From Halochromatium salexigens (GTDB taxonomy: Bacteria; Pseudomonadota; Gammaproteobacteria; Chromatiales; Chromatiaceae): a DNA stretch of 64,000 nt. The stretch's first letter is position 1, and every line of letters starts with the position of its first letter. Shown one piece after another: positions 52,109-60,640 of the stretch. The stretch is taken from contig NZ_NHSF01000059.1 of assembly GCF_016653295.1 (NCBI RefSeq), positions 264,162-328,161 of the forward strand. The letters are read 5' to 3'. A program made the translations under genes and the position numbers. A model generated the notes under the pieces. The model was not told the DNA's origin and did not search any database. It worked only from the letters and a program-made list of their open reading frames with translations.

Positions 52109-52762
52109 ATGGAACGAAAGCTAGTGAAGATTGGCGAAGCTGCCGCACTGATCGGCTCGACTCCCGCAACCCTGCGCAAGTGGGAAGCGACGGGCGAACT
52201 ACTACCAACCCGAAAGACCAAGGGCGGAACCCGGTATTACGCCGTCGCGGACCTATTGGCCCTCGGAGACACGGACGTGCCGACGATCTGTTACGCCCGT
52301 GTCAGTAGTCACGATCAGAAGGCTGACCTGGACAGGCAGCACGAGACGCTGGAGGCTTACTGCGCTGCCAAAGGTTGGCGCAGTGAAGTGATCCGGGACT
52401 TGGGCAGCGGTATGAACTACCGCAAGAAAGGGCTCCAGCGCCTTTTGGAGATGATTCTGCGTCGGCAAATGCGCCGCCTTGTCCTGACCCACAAAGACAG
52501 GCTTTTGCGTTTTGGTTCCGAGTTGGTCTTCGCTCTATGCGAGATACAAGGCATCGAGATCGTCATCATCCATAAGGGCTCCCAGCCGAGCTTTGAGGAA
52601 GAGCTTGCGCAGGATGTACTGGAAATCATCACCGTCTTGAGTGCGAGGCTGTACGGCAGCCGTTCACGAAAGCATAAGAAGCTGCTGGCTGACCTTCAGT
52701 CTGCGGGTGATGCGATTGCCGAAGAACTTGGCCTCTACGATGTTACTCGCACACAAGATTGA
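52109..52762 (+). CDS. tnpA: IS607-family serine recombinase TnpA
   Basis: This 217-residue recombinase has an N-terminal MerR-like helix-turn-helix (LVKIGEAAALIGSTPATLRK), followed by the serine-recombinase domain with the catalytic Ser in CYARVSSHDQKADLDRQ. Later conserved segments are LVLTHKDRLLRFG and QDVLEIITVLSARLYG. Length and domain order are complete and no frameshift is seen, so it may be active. It catalyses excision and insertion of the element. Confidence 0.93.
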   Translation: MERKLVKIGEAAALIGSTPATLRKWEATGELLPTRKTKGGTRYYAVADLLALGDTDVPTICYARVSSHDQKADLDRQHETLEAYCAAKGWRSEVIRDLGSGMNYRKKGLQRLLEMILRRQMRRLVLTHKDRLLRFGSELVFALCEIQGIEIVIIHKGSQPSFEEELAQDVLEIITVLSARLYGSRSRKHKKLLADLQSAGDAIAEELGLYDVTRTQD

Positions 52763-53897
52763 ACTGCGGCCCACGCCTGAACAGGCGGACTATCTAGCCC
52801 GCGCTTGTGGGTCGCGTCGCCACTGCTACAACCAGTTGCTTGGGCACTTCGGTCAGAAGGATGTGAAGTGGTCGAAGGCCGCCGCCTATCAGCACTATAT
52901 CAAGGTCATCCGCCCGGCGTTCCCTTGGTACAACGAGGTATCCAGTCGCGTCACCCGCAACGCCATCGACGACCTGGACAACGCCTTCAAGCACTTCTTC
53001 CGCCGCGTGAAGCTTGGACAGAAGCCCGGCTTCCCGATCTTCAAGAAAAAAGGCATCGGCGACAGCTTCGCGCTGCGCGAAAAGCCAAAGTTCGGCGTCA
53101 ACGGTCGAGCACTTCGCATCGAAAAGCTCAAGACTCCAATCAAGATGCGCCAGCGGGTGCGGTTCACCGGCACCCTGAACCAAGTCACGATCAGCCAGAG
53201 AGCGGGGATGTTCTATGCGTCTTTTTTGGTCGAGACTGAAGACTACGATCCGCACGCGCCGGAACAGAAAGCGGTCGGCGTTGACTTTGGCGTGAAGTCC
53301 CTCGCGGTGTTCTCAGATGGAACCGAGATCCCCGCCAACAATGCTTTGAAACGGAACCTCAAGGCCCTGAAGCGCAAGCAACGTCGCTTGTCGCGTAAGC
53401 AGAAAAGATCGAACCGTCGAGCGAAAGCCAAGCTCGCGGTTGCCAAGCTGCACAAGCGCATCAGCGACCAGCGTCAAGCTGTGCTGCACGAGCTGTCAGA
53501 CCGATTGACCCGCGACTACAAGGTCATCTGCCTGGAAGACCTGAACGTCAAAGGCATGGTCCGCAACAGGAAGCTTGCCCGCTCGATCAGCGATGCTGGG
53601 TTCGGCACGCTGCGGCGGATGATTGAGTACAAGGCCGAGCTGCGCGGTGTCGAAGTGTCCTTCATCGGACGCTTCGAGCCGAGCAGCCGGACGTGCTCTG
53701 AATGCGGTCAGATTCATGACATGCCGCTCGACAAGCGCACGATGAAGTGCGACTGCGGCAACGTCATGGACCGCGATTTGAACGCTGCCAAGAACATCCT
53801 GAACCGTGGTCTGGACACGCTCAGGCCGGACCTTAAACGCACGCAAGAGTGGCGTAAGACACCGGGCTTGTCCGGCGCGGCTGCGTTGACGGCGTGA
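52740..53897 (+). CDS. tnpB: RNA-guided endonuclease TnpB (IS607-associated)
   Basis: This 385-residue RuvC-type nuclease belongs to the family that gave rise to Cas12. The three RuvC carboxylates are visible in GVDFGVKSLAVFSDG (Asp), VICLEDLNVKGM (Glu) and DRDLNAAKNIL (Asp). A zinc ribbon lies between them (CSECGQIHDM and KCDCGN). The ATG at 52740 lies inside the end of tnpA and is the family start (MLLAHKIELRPTPEQ). No stop or frameshift is present. The enzyme is expected to cut the empty target site and so favour element retention. Confidence 0.93.
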   Translation: MLLAHKIELRPTPEQADYLARACGSRRHCYNQLLGHFGQKDVKWSKAAAYQHYIKVIRPAFPWYNEVSSRVTRNAIDDLDNAFKHFFRRVKLGQKPGFPIFKKKGIGDSFALREKPKFGVNGRALRIEKLKTPIKMRQRVRFTGTLNQVTISQRAGMFYASFLVETEDYDPHAPEQKAVGVDFGVKSLAVFSDGTEIPANNALKRNLKALKRKQRRLSRKQKRSNRRAKAKLAVAKLHKRISDQRQAVLHELSDRLTRDYKVICLEDLNVKGMVRNRKLARSISDAGFGTLRRMIEYKAELRGVEVSFIGRFEPSSRTCSECGQIHDMPLDKRTMKCDCGNVMDRDLNAAKNILNRGLDTLRPDLKRTQEWRKTPGLSGAAALTA

Positions 53898-53966
53898 ACA
53901 TGGCTGAGATAAGGACAGATTGCGTTGATTATCTCAAACATTTATGAGCGGTGAAAGTGAGACCGG
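53821..53966 (+). ncRNA. Predicted TnpB guide RNA (omega/reRNA) and guide
   Basis: The right end keeps a CCGG-loop-CCGG stem (53862-53875) and the perfect 8-pair stem TGAGATAA (53905-53912) with TTATCTCA (53929-53936), then ATTTATGAG. The guide would begin near 53949 with CGGTGAAAGTGAGACC, which is the second soxZ sequence next to the insertion. It is predicted from the known location of guide RNAs in this family; the 5' limit is a guess. Confidence 0.6.
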
Positions 53967-54012
53967 AACCGCTGAAATCAGCTGATCACGCGCTGCTCGC
54001 CCGGCGGCTGAC

Positions 54013-54045
54013 AGCCCCGCCCCTTCTTTAGGAGCGGGGCTTTTT
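54013..54045 (+). terminator. Terminator of the broken second soxZ
   Basis: AGCCCCGC and GCGGGGCT pair around a 13-base loop, followed by TTTTT. It lies 27 bases past the soxZ remnant stop, as in the intact copy, and overlaps the 3' end of the convergent lpxL-like gene. It is probably a relic that may still work. Confidence 0.8.
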
Positions 54046-55032
54046 GATGCGCCGCGCGATCTCGATCGCCGAGGCATCACGCAAGGAACCGGTGTAGAGC
54101 TTGCGCCCCGCCAGCGGGCGGCGACGAAAACGCCGGTAGCTCCACAGATACTGCTCCGGGCAGAGAGCGATGCACTGCTCGATGCCCTGGTTCAGCGCAC
54201 TAGCGGCGCTGACATCATCCTCGCTCTCGATCCCCGGCGGCGCCTTCAGGCAATGGATGCGATAACCACCCGCGCGCGGTAAGCGCTCGGCGAACATGAA
54301 GATCACCGCCGCGCCACTGCGCCGCGCCAAGCGGTTGACCAGCAGCATCGTGTAGGCCGGCACCCCAAACAGCGGCGCAAACACCGCGCCCTTGTCCTCG
54401 CGCGGTTCCTGATCCGGCAGGATACCGACGAATTCACCGCGCTCGAGCGCACTGAGCAAGACGCGAATACCGCGCGCGGTAATCGGCGCCAGTCGCGCGC
54501 CCGCGCGTTTGCGAGCATCGACGATCAGCTCATCGAGCAGGCGCTGGGGCTTATAGAAGATCGCCGTCGGCCCGCGCGTTGAGAGATAGAGCCCGGCCAG
54601 CTCCCAGGCACCGATATGCGGCGAGAGGACGATCAGGCCCTGGCCAGGCGCGCGCTCGAGCAGCTCGCTGCCGCGCACCTCGCGAATCAACGCCAACGCC
54701 TCGGCCGGCGGTCGCAGCCACAGCGGCGCCGTCTCGAACAGGGTCTTGCCGAGTTCCCGCAGGCTGCGATCGCGCATCCGCACCAACGCCGAGGCGGGCC
54801 GATCGGGCGCATACAGGGTGAGATTGATCAGCGCATTGCGGCGCTGTCGATTCGGGACCAGCGCGATCAAGCCACCGACGACAGCACCGGCCCGCTGCAG
54901 GATCGGCATCGGCACCCTGGCCAACAGCCGGACCAGCACACGCGCCGCGTGCTCGCGCCAACGCAGGCGGGTCGCCGTTGCGGAAGGGATCCTGGCCGGG
55001 CCTGAACGGCTCGTTCGCTGACGCCTGTTCAC
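54028..55032 (-). CDS. Lipid A biosynthesis lauroyl/acyl transferase (LpxL/HtrB family)
   Basis: This 334-residue enzyme adds a secondary acyl chain to lipid A at the inner membrane. It has the HX4E catalytic motif in LSPHIGAWELAG, then LPDQEPREDKGAVFAPLFG (substrate/Mg region) and the family end PEQYLWSYRRFRRRP. The N-terminus is strongly basic. The start may be downstream of that listed; the first 25 residues look unlike the family. Its stop is read into the terminator relic of soxZ. Confidence 0.88.
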   Translation of the reverse strand: MNRRQRTSRSGPARIPSATATRLRWREHAARVLVRLLARVPMPILQRAGAVVGGLIALVPNRQRRNALINLTLYAPDRPASALVRMRDRSLRELGKTLFETAPLWLRPPAEALALIREVRGSELLERAPGQGLIVLSPHIGAWELAGLYLSTRGPTAIFYKPQRLLDELIVDARKRAGARLAPITARGIRVLLSALERGEFVGILPDQEPREDKGAVFAPLFGVPAYTMLLVNRLARRSGAAVIFMFAERLPRAGGYRIHCLKAPPGIESEDDVSAASALNQGIEQCIALCPEQYLWSYRRFRRRPLAGRKLYTGSLRDASAIEIARRIKKPRS

Positions 55033-55123
55033 GGTCTAGTTAGGCAATCCAAAAAAATAACATGACGGTATCTGACTGCCAATTGATCCATAATCGCCGA
55101 TCATCCTTCTCAGGAGAACCTCC

Positions 55124-55552
55124 ATGAGCGAGCGCTTACCCACACCACTGACGCCGGAACAGGCGCATCAACTGATCCAGGACGACCCCCAAGCCCTGTT
55201 GGTCGATATCCGCTCGACCATGGAATTCCTCTTCGTCGGGCACCCCAGCGGCGCCGTCCATGTGCCCTGGATCGATGAACCGGATTGGACCGTCAATCCG
55301 CAGTTCCTCACCGAGATTCGCAAGCGCTTGCTCGGCGGCGCCGTCTGCACGACCGAGGACGCCTGCGCGCCGGTCGTGCTGATCTGTCGCAGCGGCAAAC
55401 GCTCGCTCGAGGCCGGCAAGGCGCTGCTCGAGGCCGGCCTGCCCCATGTCTTTCACGTGGACGAAGGCTTCGAGGGCGAACTCGATGAGCAGCACCACCG
55501 CTCGACCCGAGGTGGCTGGCGGTTCCGCGGCTTACCCTGGGAGCAATGCTGA
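55124..55552 (+). CDS. Rhodanese-like sulfurtransferase
   Basis: This 142-residue single-domain rhodanese has the active-site Cys88 in VLICRSGKRSLEAG, and the conserved LLVDIRSTMEFLFVGHPSGA and VDEGFEGELDEQHH. No signal peptide is present, so it should be cytoplasmic. The insert between strands (LLGGAVCTTEDACAP) is a little longer than in small rhodaneses. It lies near soxYZ and iscR, so transfer of sulfane sulfur in sulfur oxidation or Fe-S assembly is plausible but inferred. A strong AGGAGA precedes the ATG. Confidence 0.9.
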   Translation: MSERLPTPLTPEQAHQLIQDDPQALLVDIRSTMEFLFVGHPSGAVHVPWIDEPDWTVNPQFLTEIRKRLLGGAVCTTEDACAPVVLICRSGKRSLEAGKALLEAGLPHVFHVDEGFEGELDEQHHRSTRGGWRFRGLPWEQC

Positions 55553-55600
55553 GCCGCCCTGGGATGTTCCAGCACTCAGGTCTTGCGCGCCTCGCTGCCT

Positions 55601-56110
55601 TCAAGCATTGGCTTGCCCGGTTGGGCGCACTGGATCAAGGCGAACCTTGGTGCCCTCGGCGCGACTTGCCTCCAACGGACGCTTCGCGCCGCGGCTAGAC
55701 GCCGCCTCGGAGCCGCGCTCGACGAGATCGCGCAAGCTGATATTGTTGAGATAGCCGTAGATACGATCGCTCAGATCCATCCACAGATCATGGGTCAGGC
55801 AGGGGCCGTCCGCCTGACAGTTGTGCGCACCACCGCAACGGGTGGTGTCGACATTCTCATCGACTGCGGTGATGACCTCCGCGATAAAGATGGAGCGGGC
55901 TTCACGCGCCAAATTATACCCGCCCCCAGGTCCGCGCACACTGAGCACGAGCCCGCGCTTGCGCAGCTTCGCGAACAGCTGCTCCAGGTAGGACAGCGAG
56001 ATCCCCTGACGCTGCGCGATATCCGCAAGCGCAATTGGCCCTTCACCTTGATGGATTGCAAGGTCCAACACCGCGGTCACCGCATAGCGCCCTTTCGTTG
56101 TCAGTCTCAC
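55601..56110 (-). CDS. iscR: Iron-sulfur cluster regulator IscR (Rrf2 family)
   Basis: This 169-residue repressor has the Rrf2 winged helix ([20 protein letters not shown]) and the cluster ligands Cys92, Cys98, Cys104 with His107 at the same numbering as E. coli IscR. It senses 2Fe-2S status. It begins with GTG after AGGAGGAG. Unlike in many bacteria, no iscS, iscU or iscA follows; the downstream neighbour is a convergent rhodanese gene. Confidence 0.93.
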   Translation of the reverse strand: MRLTTKGRYAVTAVLDLAIHQGEGPIALADIAQRQGISLSYLEQLFAKLRKRGLVLSVRGPGGGYNLAREARSIFIAEVITAVDENVDTTRCGGAHNCQADGPCLTHDLWMDLSDRIYGYLNNISLRDLVERGSEAASSRGAKRPLEASRAEGTKVRLDPVRPTGQANA

Positions 56111-56170
56111 TTCAACTCCTCCTGGCTGATACCGTCGTAACCGACATCCTATGATAGCCGACGAATACCA

Positions 56171-56938
56171 TCAATTTTTATCGAGCGGTTCGGCGGGATC
56201 GAGCACACAGTCTTCCAGATCATCCAGATGCTCGAAATGACGGGTAATGCCCTGCTCCTCGAGCGCCCGCGACATAGCCTCCATGCGCCGATCGAGAATG
56301 TGAATATGGTCGAGCATCCGATTCACCGCGTTGGCGACCGGGTCGGGGGCATCGCGGGTCGCCCCATAGGCATCGAATCCCATGCGCTTGGCTGTATCCG
56401 CGCGCCGGCGGGTAGCCGCGTCCGCGGCGTGCTCGATCACCCGCCCCGGCACCCCAACGACGGTGCCGCCGACCGGCACCGGCTTTAATACCACGGCATT
56501 CGAGCCGATGCGGGCACCATCGCCGACATGGATCGGACCCAAAACCTTGGCCCCGGCCCCCACCACTACATCGCGTCCCAGGGAGGGATGGCGCTTACCC
56601 TTTTGCCAACTGGTCCCGCCGAGCGTGACACCGTGATAAAGGGTGCAGTCATCGCCGACCACGGCGGTCTCGCCGATCACGACGCCCATCCCGTGGTCGA
56701 TAAAGAAACGTTGGCCCAACCGCGCCCCTGGATGGATCTCGATGCCGGTCAGCAGACGCGCCAGGTTCGATAAAATCCGCGCCAGCCATTTGAAGCCGCG
56801 CTCCCAAAGAGCGTGCGAGACCCGGTGCATCATGACCGCGTGCAGCCCGGGATAGGTCGTCAGGACCTCGAATGCGTTACGCGCGGCCGGATCGCGCTCG
56901 AACACGCAAGCGATATCGTCCCGTAGGCGCTTGAACAT
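56171..56938 (-). CDS. cysE: Serine O-acetyltransferase
   Basis: This 255-residue enzyme makes O-acetylserine for cysteine synthesis. The left-handed beta-helix hexapeptide repeats are clear: [55 protein letters not shown]. It is of the shorter bacterial (EpsC/CysE) type. It sits between trmJ and iscR, a common cluster joining cysteine and Fe-S metabolism. Confidence 0.95.
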   Translation of the reverse strand: MFKRLRDDIACVFERDPAARNAFEVLTTYPGLHAVMMHRVSHALWERGFKWLARILSNLARLLTGIEIHPGARLGQRFFIDHGMGVVIGETAVVGDDCTLYHGVTLGGTSWQKGKRHPSLGRDVVVGAGAKVLGPIHVGDGARIGSNAVVLKPVPVGGTVVGVPGRVIEHAADAATRRRADTAKRMGFDAYGATRDAPDPVANAVNRMLDHIHILDRRMEAMSRALEEQGITRHFEHLDDLEDCVLDPAEPLDKN

Positions 56939-56976
56939 CAGACGATCTCCTTAAAGAATCGGTCGCTTCCCGCCCC

Positions 56977-57804
56977 CTAGCGGCGAAACCGATCCGGGTG
57001 TTTCCGCCCCTCGGCCGCGGACAGGATGCCGCGCAGGATATTCAGCTCGGTGCGATCCGGGCGCGCGCGGTTGAAGAGCCGTCGCAGCCGTCGGCGCAAG
57101 GTGCTGGATTGGTCCGGATCGGCAAACCCGATCCGCGTCATGGTCTGCTCCAGATGCCCATAGAAGCTCGCCATCTCGTCGGCGGTCGCCAGATCGCTTC
57201 TCGGCGCACCAGCCGAGAACGGGCCCGAGGCCGGGGCTGGTTCCCCTGCCCGCGCCGCGCCGAGCTGTCCCCGCAGCGCCACACGCCGCAACTCATAGGC
57301 AAAGACCTGAGCGGCGGCGGCAATATTGAGCGAACTGTAATCCGGATTGGCCGGTATCCGCGTCAAGAAATGGCAATGCGATAGCTCATCGTTGGTCAGG
57401 CCTGAGCGCTCCCGTCCTAACAACAAGGCCACTTCGGCCTCTGCGGCATTCTCTAGTAAGCGCTCGGCACAGCCCGCTGGATCAACCTCTGGCCAAGCCA
57501 GGGAGCGCGCACGCGCGCTCGAGCCGATCACCAACCGGCAGCCGGTCAGCGCCTCCTCGAGCGACGCGCACACCCGCGCGCGAGCCAGTAGATCATCAGC
57601 CCCGGCCGCGCGCGCTAGCGCTTCGGCATCGAGCGCCTGCCGAGGCCGCACCAAGCACAATTGCATGAGCCCCATGGTTTTCATCGCGCGCGCAACCGCG
57701 CCCATGTTCGCACTCAGGCTGGTCTCGATCAGCACGAAGCGGACCCGGCCAAGTTGCGCCAAGTCAGCCGGCTGGGCGGACATGTTATCACCTGCATCCA
57801 TCAC
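56977..57804 (-). CDS. trmJ: tRNA (cytidine/uridine-2'-O-)-methyltransferase TrmJ
   Basis: This 275-residue SPOUT-family enzyme methylates position 32 of tRNA. Visible motifs are VRFVLIETSLSANMGAVARA, a knot-forming ALLLGRERSGLTNDELSHC and PANPDYSSLNIAAAAQVFAYE. It lies 38 bases upstream of cysE and is divergent from suhB, the standard trmJ-cysE-iscR order. Two starts, 57804 and one at about 57783 (MSAQPADL), are possible. Confidence 0.93.
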   Translation of the reverse strand: MMDAGDNMSAQPADLAQLGRVRFVLIETSLSANMGAVARAMKTMGLMQLCLVRPRQALDAEALARAAGADDLLARARVCASLEEALTGCRLVIGSSARARSLAWPEVDPAGCAERLLENAAEAEVALLLGRERSGLTNDELSHCHFLTRIPANPDYSSLNIAAAAQVFAYELRRVALRGQLGAARAGEPAPASGPFSAGAPRSDLATADEMASFYGHLEQTMTRIGFADPDQSSTLRRRLRRLFNRARPDRTELNILRGILSAAEGRKHPDRFRR

Positions 57805-57874
57805 ATCAGCTCTTCAGACTTTTTCGCTCTTGTCAATCTACTATCCAAGACGCAGCTGCGTTATCGTTAGCGCC

Positions 57875-58684
57875 ATGGATGCCATGTTAAATATTGCAGT
57901 ACGCGCCGCGCGCCAGGCCGGACGTATCGCCGTGCGCTCCTACGAGCGCGGCGGTGATCTCCGAGTCAACGAGAAAAGCCGTAACGACTTCGTCAGCGAG
58001 GTCGACCGCGCCTGCGAGGCCGCCATCATCGACGAGCTGCGCGGCAAGTTTCCCAATCACGCCATCCTCGCCGAGGAAAGCGGCGGCAGCAAGGGCCGTG
58101 ACGGCAGTGATGAGTTTCAGTGGATCATCGATCCGCTCGATGGCACCACCAATTACCTGCACGGCTTCCCGCAATGGTCGATCTCGATCGGCCTGCGCTA
58201 CCGGGGGCTGATGGAGCAGGCCGTCGTCTACGATCCGTTGCGCGAGGAACTGTTCACCGCCAGTCGCGGGGGTGGCGCCATGCTCAACGATCGGCGTATT
58301 CGGGTCAGCGACCGGCGCGGACTCGAGGGCGCCCTGATCGGCACCGGCATTCCCTTCCGTGATCAGTCGCACCTGACCAGCTATCTGAGCATGCTCGCGG
58401 CGATGGTCCGCGACACCGCCGGCATCCGCCGGCCCGGCTCGGCGGCGCTGGATTTCGCCTATGTCGCCGCTGGGCGCCTCGATGGCTTCTGGGAACTCGG
58501 CCTCTCGCCCTGGGACTTCGCCGCCGGCGCGCTGTTGGTCGCCGAGGCCGGCGGCACCGTCAGCGATCTTGCCGGCGGCGACCGCTTCTTCGAGACCTGC
58601 AACCTCGTCGCTGGCAGCCTCAAGGTCCATCGCGCCATGATCGAGCGTCTCAAGCCCTTTCGCGGCGGTGACCTCGCGGCCTAA
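57875..58684 (+). CDS. suhB: Inositol-1-monophosphatase / SuhB
   Basis: This 269-residue Mg-dependent phosphatase has the IMPase signatures AILAEESGG, WIIDPLDGTTNYLHGFPQW and WELGLSPWDFAAGALLVAEAG. SuhB also has a transcription-related role (rRNA antitermination) in E. coli. The start MDAMLNIAVRAARQAG at 57875 is the family start; the frame continues upstream within the trmJ shadow and is ignored. Confidence 0.95.
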   Translation: MDAMLNIAVRAARQAGRIAVRSYERGGDLRVNEKSRNDFVSEVDRACEAAIIDELRGKFPNHAILAEESGGSKGRDGSDEFQWIIDPLDGTTNYLHGFPQWSISIGLRYRGLMEQAVVYDPLREELFTASRGGGAMLNDRRIRVSDRRGLEGALIGTGIPFRDQSHLTSYLSMLAAMVRDTAGIRRPGSAALDFAYVAAGRLDGFWELGLSPWDFAAGALLVAEAGGTVSDLAGGDRFFETCNLVAGSLKVHRAMIERLKPFRGGDLAA

Positions 58685-58735
58685 CAGGGCTCTGATCCGC
58701 TCGCCATTCGAATACCGACTCACATGGAGGTTCGA

Positions 58736-60640
58736 GTGACAGCGCACAGCAGCGCACACCAGCACCGCCAACCCGAACCTATCACGGTCGCCGTCTGCGG
58801 CTCAGGCGGCAGTGGTGCCGTCACGGCCGGGCTGATCCTGCTCGCGGCGGCACGCCGGTGCGGCTACTATGGACTGCTAATGCGCGCGGCCGGCCCGCAG
58901 GTACGCGGTGGCGAGTCGGTCTCAATCCTGCGTTTCGGCACCCACCCTATCGGCTGTATCGGCGATCGGGTCGACCTGCTCGCGGCGCTCGACTGGCGCA
59001 ACATAGAGCGCTTCGTCGACGAACTCCCGCTTACCCAAGAAGGATTGATTCTGACCGATCCGGCCAGCGGCCCAGTGCCAGACGCGATCAGCGCGAGCGG
59101 CGCCACGCAGTGTAAGATCAGCTTCAGCGGCAGCGCCCGTGAGCATCCAGGCGGACGCGCGAACATGGTCGCGGTCGGCACCCTTGCTCGCGAAGCCAGA
59201 CTCGGGCTCGACGCGCTGCTTGCTGGCGCCGAAGAAACACTGGCGAAGAAGAGTCAATTCGTCATCGACGCCGCTCATGCATGCATTCGGGCTGGCTATG
59301 AAGCCGCGTCGCCCACCGCCGGTCAGTCTACAATCAATCAGCCCGCAGCCAGGGATCAAGGTGAAACGCCACGCTGGCAGCTCAGTGGTAATGCCGCCGC
59401 CGGCCTCGGCGCGCTCCGGGCCGGGGTGCGCTTCGTCGCGGCCTATCCAATCACCCCGGCAAGCGAGATGTTGGAATGGCTCGCGCCGCGCATCGAGCGC
59501 CTCGGTGGAACCCTCGTGCAAGCCGAGGACGAACTCGCCGCGGTTAATATGCTGGTTGGCGCCAGCTTCGGCGGCATACCGGCGCTCACCGCCACCTCCG
59601 GCCCCGGCCTGAGCCTGATGAGCGAGGGCATCGGGCTAGCGATCGCGAGCGAAACGCCTATTCTGGTCGTCAATGTCGCGCGCGGCGGGCCGAGTACCGG
59701 CCTACCCACCAAGTCCGAGCAGGCCGACCTCGATCAGGCCCTCTACGGGCTGCATGGCGACGCGCCGCATCTGGTGCTAGCCCCGATCAGCATCGCCGAT
59801 TGCAGCTTCAGCGTCGAATGGGCCAGCCGCCTCGCGGAACGACTGCAAACCGCCGCCATCCTGCTCTCCGATCAGATGCTCGGGCAGACGCAGGCGACCA
59901 TCGATCCCCCGCCTCCGTGTTCACCGGTTCCCGAGCGCAAGCGCATCGAGGCACAAGGGATCGGCGACATTGGCGGTGACGCCGGAGCCACTGGCGCTAA
60001 GGCGCCCCCGCAGGTGCCCCAGCAGACACCAGCGGACACAGCCTGCGCTCGCTACGCGCTCACCCCGGACGGTATCTCACCGATGCCGATTCCCGGCCAG
60101 CCCGGCTATACCTACACCGCCGATGGCCTAGAGCACGATCCTTGCGGCACGCCCTCGAGCCGCGCCAGCGACCACGCCCTGCAACTCGCCAAACGCCGCG
60201 ACAAACTGCTCGCATACGACTATGGCGCGGCCTGGGCCGAGATCGACCACGGCGGGCAGCAGGACACCCCCCAATTGGGACCCGCCAGCAGTTCATCCAC
60301 CAACAGCGAGCCACCCAGACTCACCCTACTCACCTGGGGCTCAAGCTGGGGCGCGGTGCAGGAGGCGGCAACGCGGCTGCGCGCCGACGGGATCAGCGTG
60401 CGGGCCATCGCATTGCGGCTGATCGCGCCGTTGCAACGGGCGGCACTGCGCTCAACGCTTGGCAGCGATCCGGTACTCGTGGTGGAGCTAAACCATTCCG
60501 GCCAACTCTTCGGCTATCTCCACGCCGAGCGCAGCCTGCCCGCCGGCGCCCAATCGCTCGCCCGTCCTGGACCGCTGCCGCTTCGCCCAGCGGAGATCAT
60601 TGCTGCGGCGCAACAGACATTGCTGTCCGACCCAAAGTGA
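58736..60640 (+). CDS. 2-oxoacid:acceptor oxidoreductase, fused gamma-alpha subunit
   Basis: This 634-residue protein has a gamma domain (about residues 12-190; VAVCGSGGSGAVTAGLILLA) joined to an alpha domain (about 210-375; ITPASEMLEWLAPR, LTATSGPGLSLMSEGIGLA) and a C-terminal transketolase-like part (LTLLTWGSSWGAVQEA). That is the architecture of KorA/OorA-type enzymes oxidising 2-oxoacids with ferredoxin. The beta subunit carrying thiamine diphosphate and Fe-S is not adjacent. The region 395-440 is Pro/Ala-rich and poorly conserved. GTG at 58736 has a good Shine-Dalgarno (GGAGG); an ATG at 58724 does not. Confidence 0.85.
   Translation: MTAHSSAHQHRQPEPITVAVCGSGGSGAVTAGLILLAAARRCGYYGLLMRAAGPQVRGGESVSILRFGTHPIGCIGDRVDLLAALDWRNIERFVDELPLTQEGLILTDPASGPVPDAISASGATQCKISFSGSAREHPGGRANMVAVGTLAREARLGLDALLAGAEETLAKKSQFVIDAAHACIRAGYEAASPTAGQSTINQPAARDQGETPRWQLSGNAAAGLGALRAGVRFVAAYPITPASEMLEWLAPRIERLGGTLVQAEDELAAVNMLVGASFGGIPALTATSGPGLSLMSEGIGLAIASETPILVVNVARGGPSTGLPTKSEQADLDQALYGLHGDAPHLVLAPISIADCSFSVEWASRLAERLQTAAILLSDQMLGQTQATIDPPPPCSPVPERKRIEAQGIGDIGGDAGATGAKAPPQVPQQTPADTACARYALTPDGISPMPIPGQPGYTYTADGLEHDPCGTPSSRASDHALQLAKRRDKLLAYDYGAAWAEIDHGGQQDTPQLGPASSSSTNSEPPRLTLLTWGSSWGAVQEAATRLRADGISVRAIALRLIAPLQRAALRSTLGSDPVLVVELNHSGQLFGYLHAERSLPAGAQSLARPGPLPLRPAEIIAAAQQTLLSDPK

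Larger units (their letters stand above)
52061..53948 (+). mobile_element. IS607-family insertion sequence, apparently complete (about 1.9 kb)
   Basis: The element runs from ATGTAACTGA on the left to ATTTATGAG on the right and carries tnpA and tnpB overlapping by 23 bases. No target duplication or long terminal inverted repeats are seen, as expected for IS607, which uses a serine recombinase. A short AGC is shared at both junctions, so the ends are accurate only to a few bases. It splits the second soxZ. Confidence 0.88.
51655..53985 (+). pseudogene. Second soxZ, broken into three pieces by two IS607-family insertions
   Basis: Piece 1 (about 51658-51765) reads VVMTSLWGGGVSKNPYLSF and KLNGGEKG. 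Piece 2 (52021-52060) reads GDTVEITWVDTHS. Piece 3 (53949-53985) reads GESETGTAEIS and stop. Joined in frame they give the C-terminal half of SoxZ. The first half of the gene is missing and there is a short internal deletion after the AHFIQ-equivalent. The TGATCACGCGCTG at the stop is identical in both soxZ copies. The duplicate therefore predates both insertions. Confidence 0.85.
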
